From Bacteroidales bacterium (lineage in GTDB: Bacteria; Bacteroidota; Bacteroidia; Bacteroidales; Tenuifilaceae), in contig JACJXD010000002.1 in assembly GCA_020636845.1 (NCBI GenBank), positions 310,001 to 374,000 on the forward strand: 64,000 nucleotides of DNA. Reading direction: 5' to 3'. Below the pieces are notes generated by a model that saw only the letters and a program-made list of their open reading frames with translations, did not search any database and was not told the origin of the DNA. Positions within the stretch are counted from its first letter, which is position 1. The number at the start of each line of letters is the position of its first letter. The position numbers and the translations under genes were made by a program. Of this stretch, positions 50,451-59,104 are shown piece after piece.

Positions 50451-53234
50451 ATGGATTACAACTTTCGTGACATCGAAGCCAAATGGCAAAAAAAATGGAA
50501 GGAGAATAAAACTTATAAAGTTGAAGTTGACCATTCAAGGCCAAAGTATTATGTGTTGGATATGTTTCCATATCCGTCGGGGGCAGGATTGCATGTTGGG
50601 CATCCGCTGGGCTACATTGCTTCGGATATATACTCGCGTTATAAGCGTTTACAAGGATATAACGTATTGCACCCTATGGGCTACGATGCCTTTGGCTTGC
50701 CTGCAGAGCAATACGCAATTCAAACGGGTCAGCATCCTGCAATAACTACCGATAATAATATTAAGCGTTATCGTGAACAACTCGATAAAATAGGCTTTAG
50801 CTACGATTGGAGTCGCGAGTTTCGTACTTGCGATCCTTCATACTATAAGTGGACACAGTGGGCATTTATCCAAATGTTTAAGTATTGGTACAATAATAAA
50901 ACCCAAAAGGCTGAGCCAATTGAAAGGTTAGTAGAAGAGTTTGGTCGAAATGGAAATAAAAACATAAATGCTGCTTGTGGAAATGTCCCTGAATTTAGTG
51001 CTTCCGATTGGAAGAATATGTCAGAAAAAGAGCAGCAGGAGGTGTTGCTCTCTTATAGACTGGCATACTTGGCCGATGTTATGGTAAACTGGTGTCCTGC
51101 CTTGGGTACTGTGTTGGCAAACGATGAGGTTAAGGAGGGTTTATCCGTACGTGGCGGTTATCCGGTAGAGCAGCGTAAAATGAGGCAGTGGTGCCTTAGG
51201 GTTTCGGCTTATGCCGAAAGGCTGTTAAACGATTTGGAGCAGTTGGACTGGACGGATTCGCTAAAGGAGATTCAGCGTAACTGGATTGGTCGTTCCGAAG
51301 GTGCTGAGGTGTATTTCCGAATAGATGGAAGCGATAGAAAAATTTTGGTTTTTACCACTCGTCCCGATACTATTTGTGGCGTTACTTTTATGGTGCTTGC
51401 ACCGGAAAGCGATTTGGTTGATGAGTTAACAACCCCGGAATATGCCGAAAAGGTAGAAGAGTATCGTAATGCAGTAAAATTAAAAACCGAAAGGGAGCGA
51501 ATTGCTGAGGCAAAGAAGGCTTCAGGTCAGTTTATTGGCAGCTATGCCGTAAATCCATTTACCAACGAGCGCATTCCTATCTGGGTTAGCGAATACGTAT
51601 TAGCCGGTTACGGAACCGGAGCCATTATGGCTGTGCCGGCGCACGATAGTCGCGACTTTGTTTTTGCCAAAACGTTTAATTTGCCAATAGTTCAAACGGT
51701 GATTAAACCGGGCGAAGAGCAAACTGATCCTTCATCGTGGGTAGAATCCTACGATGCAAAGGATGGTGTTGTAATTAACAGCCCAATTATAAACGGGTTA
51801 ACCGTAAAAGAGGCTATTACCAAAATTTGTGATATAATAGAATCCCGTGGATTAGGTACTCGGAAAATAAACTACCGTATTCGTGATGCGATTTTTAGCC
51901 GTCAACGTTATTGGGGCGAACCATTTCCAATATATTATAAGGATGGGATTCCTTGTCCTATCGATGAAGATAAATTGCCATTGGAGTTGCCCGAGGTAGA
52001 TGCTTTTCTGCCTACTGAAAAGGGCGAACCACCCCTTGGAAGGGCTAAAAACTGGAACACTCCCGAAGGGTATCCTTACGAGTTAAGCACCATGCCCGGA
52101 TTTGCCGGGTCGTCGGCTTACTACTTGCGCTATATGGATCCCAAAAACAGCAAAGCGTTGGTGTCGGACGAGGCAAATAAGTATTGGGAAAACGTTGACT
52201 TATACATTGGAGGTACCGAACATGCTGTAGGTCATCTTATTTATTCCCGTTACTGGAATAAATTCCTTTTCGATCTTGGTTATGTGTGCAAAAACGAACC
52301 CTTTAAGAAGTTGATAAATCAAGGGATGATTCAGGGTCGTTCCAACTTTGTTTATCGAGTTAAAGGAACTAATAAGTTCGTTTCTAATGGTTTAAAAGAT
52401 CAGTACGAAGTTACGCCAATACACGTTGATGTAAATATTGTAAGTAACGATATTCTTGATGTAGAAGCATTCAAAAATTGGCGTTCGGAATTCAACAATG
52501 CCGAGTTTATTTTAGAGGATGGCAAGTATGTTTGCGGTTGGGCCGTGGAGAAAATGAGCAAGAGCATGTGGAACGTGGTAAATCCCGATACTATTGTAGA
52601 AAACTATGGAGCCGATACTCTTCGTATGTACGAAATGTTTTTGGGTCCATTGGAACAAAGCAAGCCTTGGGATACCAATGGTATTGATGGTGTACATAAA
52701 TTTTTGCGTAAGTTTTGGAGGCTGTTTTTCGACGAAAACGGGAATGTTAGCATTTCTACCGAAAAACCTACTGCACAGGAATTAAAAGTGTTGCACAAAA
52801 CCATTCGTAAAATTACCGACGATATAGAGAAATTCAGTTTCAATACCGGGGTTTCGGCATTTATGATTTGCGTTAACGAGTTGAATGACCTTAAATGCAA
52901 CAAAAAGGAAATACTGGAATCGTTAACGGTGCTTATTGCCCCTTACGCCCCTCATATTGCCGAAGAATTATGGAATTTATTAGGCAACTCAACAACGGTA
53001 TGCGATGCTAAATGGCCTGAGTATGTCGAGGCATATACAAAGGAAAGTACATTTACGTGCCCTATTTCGTTTAATGGGAAAACTCGATTCACGTTGGAAA
53101 TGCCTTTAAATATTTCTAAGGAGGAAGTTGAAAAAATAGTGTTTGCCAATGAGGATACCTTAAAGTATTTGCAGGATAGTAAACCAAAAAAAATTATAAT
53201 TGTTCCTAATAAAATTGTGAACATAGTTGTTTAA
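50451..53234 (+). CDS. leuS: leucyl-tRNA synthetase
   Basis: 927 residues from the ATG at 50451, matching the usual MxYNFxxIExKWQ start; the earlier codon at 50433 would add six residues. Class I motifs: HVGH in PYPSGAGLHVGHPLGY and KMSKS in VEKMSKSMWNVVNPD. The editing (CP1) domain contains VFTTRPDTICGVTFM and GTGAIMAVPAHDSRDF. The C-terminal anticodon-binding helices and small end domain are present. It heads a plus-strand run with the four-helix protein and YitT-family genes. Confidence 0.96.
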   Translation: MDYNFRDIEAKWQKKWKENKTYKVEVDHSRPKYYVLDMFPYPSGAGLHVGHPLGYIASDIYSRYKRLQGYNVLHPMGYDAFGLPAEQYAIQTGQHPAITTDNNIKRYREQLDKIGFSYDWSREFRTCDPSYYKWTQWAFIQMFKYWYNNKTQKAEPIERLVEEFGRNGNKNINAACGNVPEFSASDWKNMSEKEQQEVLLSYRLAYLADVMVNWCPALGTVLANDEVKEGLSVRGGYPVEQRKMRQWCLRVSAYAERLLNDLEQLDWTDSLKEIQRNWIGRSEGAEVYFRIDGSDRKILVFTTRPDTICGVTFMVLAPESDLVDELTTPEYAEKVEEYRNAVKLKTERERIAEAKKASGQFIGSYAVNPFTNERIPIWVSEYVLAGYGTGAIMAVPAHDSRDFVFAKTFNLPIVQTVIKPGEEQTDPSSWVESYDAKDGVVINSPIINGLTVKEAITKICDIIESRGLGTRKINYRIRDAIFSRQRYWGEPFPIYYKDGIPCPIDEDKLPLELPEVDAFLPTEKGEPPLGRAKNWNTPEGYPYELSTMPGFAGSSAYYLRYMDPKNSKALVSDEANKYWENVDLYIGGTEHAVGHLIYSRYWNKFLFDLGYVCKNEPFKKLINQGMIQGRSNFVYRVKGTNKFVSNGLKDQYEVTPIHVDVNIVSNDILDVEAFKNWRSEFNNAEFILEDGKYVCGWAVEKMSKSMWNVVNPDTIVENYGADTLRMYEMFLGPLEQSKPWDTNGIDGVHKFLRKFWRLFFDENGNVSISTEKPTAQELKVLHKTIRKITDDIEKFSFNTGVSAFMICVNELNDLKCNKKEILESLTVLIAPYAPHIAEELWNLLGNSTTVCDAKWPEYVEAYTKESTFTCPISFNGKTRFTLEMPLNISKEEVEKIVFANEDTLKYLQDSKPKKIIIVPNKIVNIVV

Positions 53235-53315
53235 CTTTTGCTAGATATCAAATTTTACAATAACTTTAGTAAAACCCATTAAATAAACATTTTATACATT
53301 TTAACCGTTAAGGAA

Positions 53316-53723
53316 ATGAATATGGAAAGGTCTGAAAACAAAACTAAATCGTTTCGCGATTTGGTTGTTTGGCAAAAAGCACATGCTTTTGTAGTAAACA
53401 TTTTCCAACATGCCAAAACTTTTTCCGATGGCCCCGAAACACTTGTTGGCGAGTTGCTATGCGAAAGTGCGACTGCTATTTCAACAAACATTGTTGGAGG
53501 TTATAAGAAAAAAGATCGTGACGAAAAGTTGCTATTCCTCTATACGGCCCAGGAAGCATTGGAAGAATGCCGTTACTACATTGTGTTAGGCGCTGATATT
53601 AACTTGCTCGACACTTTTACTGCGGATGAATTGGAAAATTCTTTAGGCGAAGTTAGTTACTTGCTTAATTCGTATGTAAAATCTATTCAGCGTCGTAAAG
53701 AGGAGGAAAAGGCTGATAATTAA
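53316..53723 (+). CDS. four-helix bundle protein (23S rRNA intervening-sequence type)
   Basis: 135 residues of the S23/four-helix-bundle family: FRDLVVWQKAHAFVVNIFQ, LLCESATAISTNIVGGYKKK, EALEECRYYIVLGADI and a final helix. Members were first found inside 23S rRNA intervening sequences but are now mostly chromosomal orphans in Bacteroidota; they form homopentamers in crystal structures and have no firm function. A Met codon two residues on is an equally good start. It sits between leuS and the YitT-family gene. Confidence 0.87.
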   Translation: MNMERSENKTKSFRDLVVWQKAHAFVVNIFQHAKTFSDGPETLVGELLCESATAISTNIVGGYKKKDRDEKLLFLYTAQEALEECRYYIVLGADINLLDTFTADELENSLGEVSYLLNSYVKSIQRRKEEEKADN

Positions 53724-53741
53724 AATTTATTGATACCTAGG

Positions 53742-54620
53742 ATGAAGTTTAAATCCATAGTAAAAACAGTTCGCGCATATATTATTATAATGTTCGGACT
53801 GCTTCTTTATGCAATTTCCTGGACAGGATTCCTTATTCCTCACAAAATTACAGGTGGAGGAGTATCGGGTATTTCTGCAATGATTTTTTATGCAACGGGC
53901 ATACCCATGGGGTATAGTTATTTTGTTTTGAACATATTCCTTATTTTATTGGCGATAAAAGTCCTTGGGGCGAATTTTGGAGTTAAAACGGTGTTTGGCG
54001 TAACAGTTGGAGCAATTTTGCTTTCGGTATTGCAGTTTACCATTACCAATCCGGTTCTCGAAGATAAGTTTATGTCAACAATTATTGGAGGGGCGCTGGC
54101 TGGTGTCGGATTAGGCATAATTTTTACACAAGGAGGCAGTACCGGGGGAACCGATATAATCGCTATGATTATAAATAAGTATCGGAATATTAGTCCGGGT
54201 CGAATTATAATGTTTTGCGATGTTTTTATTATTGGATCGTCTTATCTGGTTTTGCTCGATTTGGATCCGGCTAAACGTATTGAAACTATTGTGTATGGAT
54301 ACGTGACCATGGCAATTACCGCCTATGCTTTAGATGCCGTACTTTCGGGAAGTAAGCAATCGTTGCAGGTATTTATTTTCTCTAAGAAGTACGAAGAAAT
54401 TGCTAATCGGATTACCAGTGAAATTAAGCGTGGCGTAACCGTTATTGACGGACAGGGATGGTACAGTAAGGATAATCAGCGCGTTCTTATCACCTTGGTT
54501 CGGAAGCATGAGGCAGGCGATGTGTATAAAATTATTAAGGAAGTCGATCCCGATGCTTTCATTTCCGTTTCATCGGTAATGGGTGTTTTCGGACGAGGAT
54601 TTGAAATAATTAGGCATTAA
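53742..54620 (+). CDS. YitT-family membrane protein (DUF161/DUF2179)
   Basis: 292 residues from the ATG at 53742. Six hydrophobic helices (about 10-215) include the family segments GLLLYAISWTGFLIPHKITGGG, GISAMIFYATGIPMGYSYF and IIFTQGGSTGGTDIIAMIINKY; the C-terminal DUF2179 domain (about 220-290) has VFIFSKKYEEIANRITSE, GVTVIDGQGWYS and DPDAFISVSSVMGVFGRGF. Possibly a transporter; substrate unknown. It lies 18 bases after the four-helix gene and ends with a terminator. Confidence 0.92.
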   Translation: MKFKSIVKTVRAYIIIMFGLLLYAISWTGFLIPHKITGGGVSGISAMIFYATGIPMGYSYFVLNIFLILLAIKVLGANFGVKTVFGVTVGAILLSVLQFTITNPVLEDKFMSTIIGGALAGVGLGIIFTQGGSTGGTDIIAMIINKYRNISPGRIIMFCDVFIIGSSYLVLLDLDPAKRIETIVYGYVTMAITAYALDAVLSGSKQSLQVFIFSKKYEEIANRITSEIKRGVTVIDGQGWYSKDNQRVLITLVRKHEAGDVYKIIKEVDPDAFISVSSVMGVFGRGFEIIRH

Positions 54621-54642
54621 CTGTAGAAAATTAGAATAAGTA

Positions 54643-54674
54643 GAAAGGGTATGTTTTAGCACTGCCCTTTTTTG
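54643..54674 (+). terminator. terminator after YitT-family gene
   Basis: Stem AAAGGGTA / TGCCCTTT (one T-G pair), 11-base loop, T-run following. Confidence 0.7.
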
Positions 54675-54746
54675 TTTGCTTTGGTTCAAATTTTTTTTCT
54701 GTTGACATGGTTCTCATTTTGCAATAACTTGCACAAAAATCATAGC

Positions 54747-55409
54747 ATGAAACTCTATAAAATTATAATATATTTTTCGTTAGTTATTTTAACTTCTTGC
54801 AATGTTGCTTATGTCCCTAATTCTATAAATTCTCCTATGTTGAGGAACAAGGGAGATGTTCAGGTTAACGCAATTGTTGGGTCATCGGGTATTGAAGGGC
54901 AGGGTGCCATTGCGTTTACCGATCGATTTGGGCTTATTGCCAATGCGCAGTATCTTATTACAAAGGAAGCAGATTATACCGAGAGGTATAGTTTGGGCGA
55001 AATTGGATTGGGTTACACGGAACGTTTTAGCGATAGGGGTATTTTCGAAATTTTTACGGGAGGAGGAATAGGCATGGTTCCTGCCGATTTTAGGGACAAT
55101 ACTTACGATGGAACGCAAACCGCTCATCTTAATAAGGTGTTTATACAGCCAGCAATCGGGATGGTAAACGATTGGCTAGATTTAAGTGTTGCTTCTCGAT
55201 ATTCGGCTATCAATATTAACGGAGAAACCAACTGGTTTTTCGAACCGGCAGTAATTAGTAAGATAGGATTTAAACGGGTTAAGTTTATTGGAACAATGGG
55301 TATTTGTATTCCGTTTAGCAAATACGATAATCGTACATGGGATCAAGCCCCTTTTTTTATGTCAATTGGCATACATCTAAAAATAGGTAAATATAAGGGA
55401 GAAGAATAG
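54747..55409 (+). CDS. lipoprotein with outer-membrane-barrel-like repeats, hypothetical
   Basis: 220 residues from the ATG at 54747, where the lipoprotein signal begins (lipobox VILTSC); the longer frame from 54672 lies upstream of that. The mature part is a series of alternating hydrophobic/polar strands (GAIAFTDRFGLIANAQYLI, YSLGEIGLGYTERF, FEIFTGGGIGMVPADF) and ends in FMSIGIHLKIGKYKG, which suggests a small beta-barrel or sandwich on the outer membrane. No family recognised. Monocistronic as far as seen. Confidence 0.68.
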   Translation: MKLYKIIIYFSLVILTSCNVAYVPNSINSPMLRNKGDVQVNAIVGSSGIEGQGAIAFTDRFGLIANAQYLITKEADYTERYSLGEIGLGYTERFSDRGIFEIFTGGGIGMVPADFRDNTYDGTQTAHLNKVFIQPAIGMVNDWLDLSVASRYSAININGETNWFFEPAVISKIGFKRVKFIGTMGICIPFSKYDNRTWDQAPFFMSIGIHLKIGKYKGEE

Positions 55410-55452
55410 TTTGTTATATTATAGTGGTTGTTAAAAATTAAGGGCAATCAAG

Positions 55453-55926
55453 TTACTTTTTGGGGAAATAGATTCTTTCTATTTCTTTTTTTATTTTCTC
55501 TATTAACTTATTATCTCGTTCATAGTCAAATTGTACGGGGATTTCTTTCATAAAATTATATTTCCAAGGGGGAGCCTTTTTAAATTCGTCTTTTTCCCAT
55601 TCGTACCTTGGATGTATATGGGCATGTAATCCTTTGTCCGCATTGCCCAGTATAGAATAGTTAATAATTTCTACTTTTAAAACCTTCATTAAAGCATCTC
55701 CAATAACTGTCATATCCGATAGGAATTGGGTTCTTCTTTCAATGGTTAACAGATTTAACGAATCTACAATGGGATCGGCTAATAATAGGCAATACCCTGG
55801 AATTATTTGATTATCACCCAAAACTGCCCATCCCGATTTCATTTTCATTATTACTGTTTTATTTTCCCCTTTTTGGGCAGACGTGACTCTCGAGTATAAA
55901 AGGTTTTCGTGTTTATTATTCATCAT
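55453..55926 (-). CDS. HIT-family hydrolase-like protein
   Basis: 157 residues from the ATG at 55926; a TTG at 55950 would add eight residues. It has the histidine triad in GLHAHIHPRYEW, where the second histidine would attack the nucleotide phosphate, and upstream strands GWAVLGDNQIIPGYCLLLAD typical of the HIT fold. HIT proteins hydrolyse dinucleoside polyphosphates or nucleotide conjugates. The residues after the triad are not the usual two hydrophobics, so it is a divergent member. It is downstream of purN on the same strand. Confidence 0.8.
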   Translation of the reverse strand: MMNNKHENLLYSRVTSAQKGENKTVIMKMKSGWAVLGDNQIIPGYCLLLADPIVDSLNLLTIERRTQFLSDMTVIGDALMKVLKVEIINYSILGNADKGLHAHIHPRYEWEKDEFKKAPPWKYNFMKEIPVQFDYERDNKLIEKIKKEIERIYFPKK

Positions 55927-55965
55927 AAAATACTTTTGCAACCATTTCAAATTTAGATGTAAAGG

Positions 55966-56538
55966 TTATTGCTGATGTTTTAGAATAACCTTTTCAATTA
56001 TTGCAGGATAGTGTAGGTATTCCAATTTGTGAACCTTACTAGCCAAGCTATCCGGAGTGTCATTTAAATCAACTTTACATTTTGCTTGAAAAATAATATT
56101 GCCTTCATCGTAGTTTGACGATACAAAATGAATGCTTATTCCGCTTTCTTTTTCGTGGTTCTCAATTACCGCTTTATGTACGTTCATCCCAAACATCCCT
56201 TTTCCACCGTACTTTGGTAAAAGCGCCGGATGAATATTTACAATTCTGTTTTTATAAGCGTTAACAAAGTCGCTAGGAACAAGTTTAAGAAACCCTGCTA
56301 GTACAATAAAATCGATGTTTAGCAATTTGAGTTTATTCAACAAAGAACCATTTTTTAGTTCAGAAATACTGAAAATGTAATGTTCAATATTCAATTTTTT
56401 TGCTCGTTCAATAACGTATGCCTTCGGGTTTTCCGTGGCAATCAATCGAATCGAGATGTTTGGGTGTCCTTTAAAATATTTTACAATGTTTTCGGCATTA
56501 GTGCCTGACCCTGAGGCTAGTATTGCTATATTGTTCAT
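55966..56538 (-). CDS. purN: phosphoribosylglycinamide formyltransferase
   Basis: 190 residues from the ATG at 56538. Transfers the formyl group of 10-formyl-THF to GAR in purine synthesis. The start IAILASGSGTNAENIV binds the substrate phosphate, NIHPALLPKYGGKGMFG contains the catalytic Asn and His, and the active-site aspartate is in SSNYDEGNIIFQ. It is divergent from acpP-fabF-rnc, a conserved arrangement in Bacteroidota. Confidence 0.95.
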   Translation of the reverse strand: MNNIAILASGSGTNAENIVKYFKGHPNISIRLIATENPKAYVIERAKKLNIEHYIFSISELKNGSLLNKLKLLNIDFIVLAGFLKLVPSDFVNAYKNRIVNIHPALLPKYGGKGMFGMNVHKAVIENHEKESGISIHFVSSNYDEGNIIFQAKCKVDLNDTPDSLASKVHKLEYLHYPAIIEKVILKHQQ

Positions 56539-56617
56539 AAACAAATAAGTATAAGTTAAAATTTAAACGAATGTCAAAAAAAATGCTTTCCTTTGGCAAA
56601 AATATAAACAAAAAAAT

Positions 56618-56625
56618 TACTTTTG
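56618..56625 (+). promoter_or_regulatory. -7 promoter box (TACTTTTG) for acpP-fabF-rnc
   Basis: Exact TAnnTTTG match with a TTTG at 56592-56595, 22 bases upstream, as a candidate -33 element; the acpP ATG is 88 bases downstream. Confidence 0.6.
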
Positions 56626-56712
56626 CGGCTGGAATTGTCATCTGGTTGTTTATCAGGTGAAATATTTTTTTTGATAAAGAAAATAACTAATTATTAACTA
56701 AAATTTAGAACT

Positions 56713-56949
56713 ATGTCGGACATTGCAACAAGAGTTAAGTCTATTATTGTTGACAAATTAGGAGTAGATGAGAACGAAGTAACTCCTGAAGCTAGTTTTA
56801 CCAACGATCTTGGTGCTGATTCACTTGATACCGTTGAGTTAATCATGGAATTCGAAAAGGAATTTAACCTATCTATTCCTGATGACGAAGCTGAAAAAAT
56901 TGGCACAGTTGATAATGCTATTAAGTACATCGAAGAGCACAGCAAGTAA
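56713..56949 (+). CDS. acpP: acyl carrier protein
   Basis: 78 residues, strongly acidic. The phosphopantetheine serine is in LGADSLDTVELIMEFE (DSL motif, serine about residue 37). It carries growing acyl chains in fatty acid synthesis. First gene of acpP-fabF-rnc, 53 bases before fabF, with a promoter box upstream. Confidence 0.97.
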   Translation: MSDIATRVKSIIVDKLGVDENEVTPEASFTNDLGADSLDTVELIMEFEKEFNLSIPDDEAEKIGTVDNAIKYIEEHSK

Positions 56950-57002
56950 TAACTCAACAAAAAACAACAGGTAGGCATTGGTTTAATAAAACAACATTCT
57001 AT

Positions 57003-58256
57003 ATGGAAACGAGGCGTGTAGTAGTTACAGGTATTGGCACAATCAATCCTTTGGGCAATAATGTTCAAGAGTACTGGTCAAACCTCGAGAATGGTGTAAG
57101 CGGATGTGAGCTTATTACCAGTTTCGACACTTCAAAGTTCAAAACCAAGTTTGCCTGCATGGTAAAAAATTTCGATCCCAATAGTCATTTCGAGCGTAAA
57201 GAGGTTAAAAAATTAGATCCGTATTCTCAGTTTGCGCTGGTGGCCGTAGAAGAAGCTATGAAGGATTCGGGTATTAATCTCGAAAGTATCGATCTCGATA
57301 TGGCTGGCGTTATTTGGGCATCGGGAATTGGGGGATTACAAACCCTCACCGAGGAATTAAGAGGCTACTTCGCGGGAGATTCGAATCCGCGATTTAGCCC
57401 TTTCTTTATTCCACGCATGATTGCAGATATAGCAGCAGGCCATATTTCGATTAAGTACGGATTTCGTGGCCCTAATTTTTCTACGGTATCTGCTTGTGCT
57501 TCATCGACAAATGGAATTATTTGTGCACTTGATGTGATTCGTACCGGCAAGGCTAACATTATTATTTCTGGTGGGTCGGAAGCGTCGGTTAACGAAATTG
57601 GCGTTGGAGGTTTCAATGCGTTGCAAGCTATTTCTACTAATAACGATGAGTACAAAACTGCTTCTCGTCCTTTCGATGTTACACGCGATGGCTTTGTAAT
57701 GGGCGAAGGTGCTGGTTGTCTTATTTTGGAAGAGTACGAGCACGCCAAGGCTCGTGGAGCAAAAATTTATTGTGAATTGGCTGGTGGTGGAATGTCTGCC
57801 GATGCATATCACCTTACTGCGCCGCATCCAGAAGGACTAGGTGCTATAAAGGTTATGCAAAATACCCTTCGTGATGCAGAAATGAACCCCGAAGATATAG
57901 ATTATATCAATGTTCACGGAACAGCAACGCCTTTAGGTGATGTTGCGGAGGCTAAGGCTATTACAAAAGTTTTTGGCGAACATGCTTATAACCTTAATGT
58001 AAGTTCAACCAAGTCGATGACTGGACATCTTTTGGGCGCTGCGGGTGCGATAGAAGCAATTGCTTCTGTATTTGCAGTATGTAAGGATGTGGTTCCTCCT
58101 ACAATCAATTTAAAAACTATTGATCCGGAAATTGATAGCCGTTTAAATCTTACCCCCAACAAGGCACAAAAGCGAACAGTTAGAGCCGCATTGAGTAACA
58201 CCTTTGGGTTCGGAGGTCATAACGCATCAATTATTTTTCGCAAGATTTCGAAGTAA
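57003..58256 (+). CDS. fabF: beta-ketoacyl-ACP synthase II
   Basis: 417 residues of the thiolase fold; condenses malonyl-ACP with acyl-ACP. The active-site cysteine is in STVSACASSTNGI (about residue 164), the two histidines are in INVHGTATPLGD and SMTGHLLGAAGAIEA, and the glycine-rich end is NTFGFGGHNASIIF. It lies between acpP and rnc; rnc starts six bases after its stop. Confidence 0.97.
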   Translation: METRRVVVTGIGTINPLGNNVQEYWSNLENGVSGCELITSFDTSKFKTKFACMVKNFDPNSHFERKEVKKLDPYSQFALVAVEEAMKDSGINLESIDLDMAGVIWASGIGGLQTLTEELRGYFAGDSNPRFSPFFIPRMIADIAAGHISIKYGFRGPNFSTVSACASSTNGIICALDVIRTGKANIIISGGSEASVNEIGVGGFNALQAISTNNDEYKTASRPFDVTRDGFVMGEGAGCLILEEYEHAKARGAKIYCELAGGGMSADAYHLTAPHPEGLGAIKVMQNTLRDAEMNPEDIDYINVHGTATPLGDVAEAKAITKVFGEHAYNLNVSSTKSMTGHLLGAAGAIEAIASVFAVCKDVVPPTINLKTIDPEIDSRLNLTPNKAQKRTVRAALSNTFGFGGHNASIIFRKISK

Positions 58257-58261
58257 GTTAA

Positions 58262-59002
58262 GTGTCAAGTTTAATATCCCAACTTTCAGGTTTCCGGTAT
58301 TCGTCCGCTGCCGATAGGTCTTTTGGTCGAAATGTAAAGGAAGTGTTGGGTTTTTATCCTAAAAACATCGAACTATACAAGTTGGCCATGACGCATAGGT
58401 CAGCTTCGTTTATTTTACCTCGTGGTCGAAAGGTCGATAACGAGCGTTTGGAGTATCTTGGCGATGCTATACTGGATGCCATTGTTGCCGACTATCTTTT
58501 TGAGTATTATCCTAGAAAACGCGAAGGTTTTCTTACAAAAATGCGGGCTAAAATTGTAAGCCGTAACAGTTTGAATCAAATTGCGTTTAGCATGGGGCTC
58601 GATAAGTTTGTAAAGGTGAGCAACGGCGTTACACTTCTCCAAAAAAATATTTACGGGAATGCTTTAGAGGCGCTTATTGGTGCAATATTTCTAGATAGGG
58701 GATATCAATTTACCAGCAATGTTGTAATTAAAAACATGCTGAAAAAGTTTATCGATTTGGAAGATTTGCAGCAGACCGAGACCGACTATAAGAGTAAGGT
58801 TCTTGAACTGGCTCAAAAAGGCAAATACGAAGCACATTTCCAAACTCAGGAGGCCGAAGAACACGATAACAATTGCCAGCAGTTGTTTGTTTCCACTTTG
58901 TTTTGGGAGCAAAAAGAGGTGGCAACGGGTAAGGGCCATTCCAAAAAAGAGGCAGAGCAACAGGCCGCTATGCAGGCGTTGGAGCATATTGAGAGTTGCT
59001 AA
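58262..59002 (+). CDS. rnc: ribonuclease III
   Basis: 246 residues beginning at GTG, six bases after fabF. Cleaves double-stranded RNA in rRNA processing. The RNase III signature is DNERLEYLGDAILDAIVADY with the metal-binding Glu and Asp; the second metal-binding glutamate is in GNALEALIGAIFLD. A C-terminal double-stranded RNA-binding domain (about 175-243) includes GKGHSKKEAEQQAAMQALE. Translational coupling with fabF is likely. Confidence 0.95.
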   Translation: MSSLISQLSGFRYSSAADRSFGRNVKEVLGFYPKNIELYKLAMTHRSASFILPRGRKVDNERLEYLGDAILDAIVADYLFEYYPRKREGFLTKMRAKIVSRNSLNQIAFSMGLDKFVKVSNGVTLLQKNIYGNALEALIGAIFLDRGYQFTSNVVIKNMLKKFIDLEDLQQTETDYKSKVLELAQKGKYEAHFQTQEAEEHDNNCQQLFVSTLFWEQKEVATGKGHSKKEAEQQAAMQALEHIESC

Positions 59003-59083
59003 GCTCGTTTAATTTTCCTTTATATTTTTGAAGATTTTATGGCTGTACTTTGAAAAAAGTATGATGTAGTGGTTTTATAAAAA

Positions 59084-59104
59084 AACCGCTGCATTGCAGC
59101 GGTT
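59084..59104 (-). terminator. terminator of rng overlapping its stop codon
   Basis: AACCGCTGCA-T-TGCAGCGGTT, a perfect palindrome; on the minus strand it is followed by a T-run. The stem includes the last bases of the rng stop codon. Confidence 0.88.

Noticed and set aside
56568..56700. Riboswitch or structured RNA upstream of acpP
   Set aside because: Only a promoter-like motif is visible; the AT-rich stretch has no stable stem.
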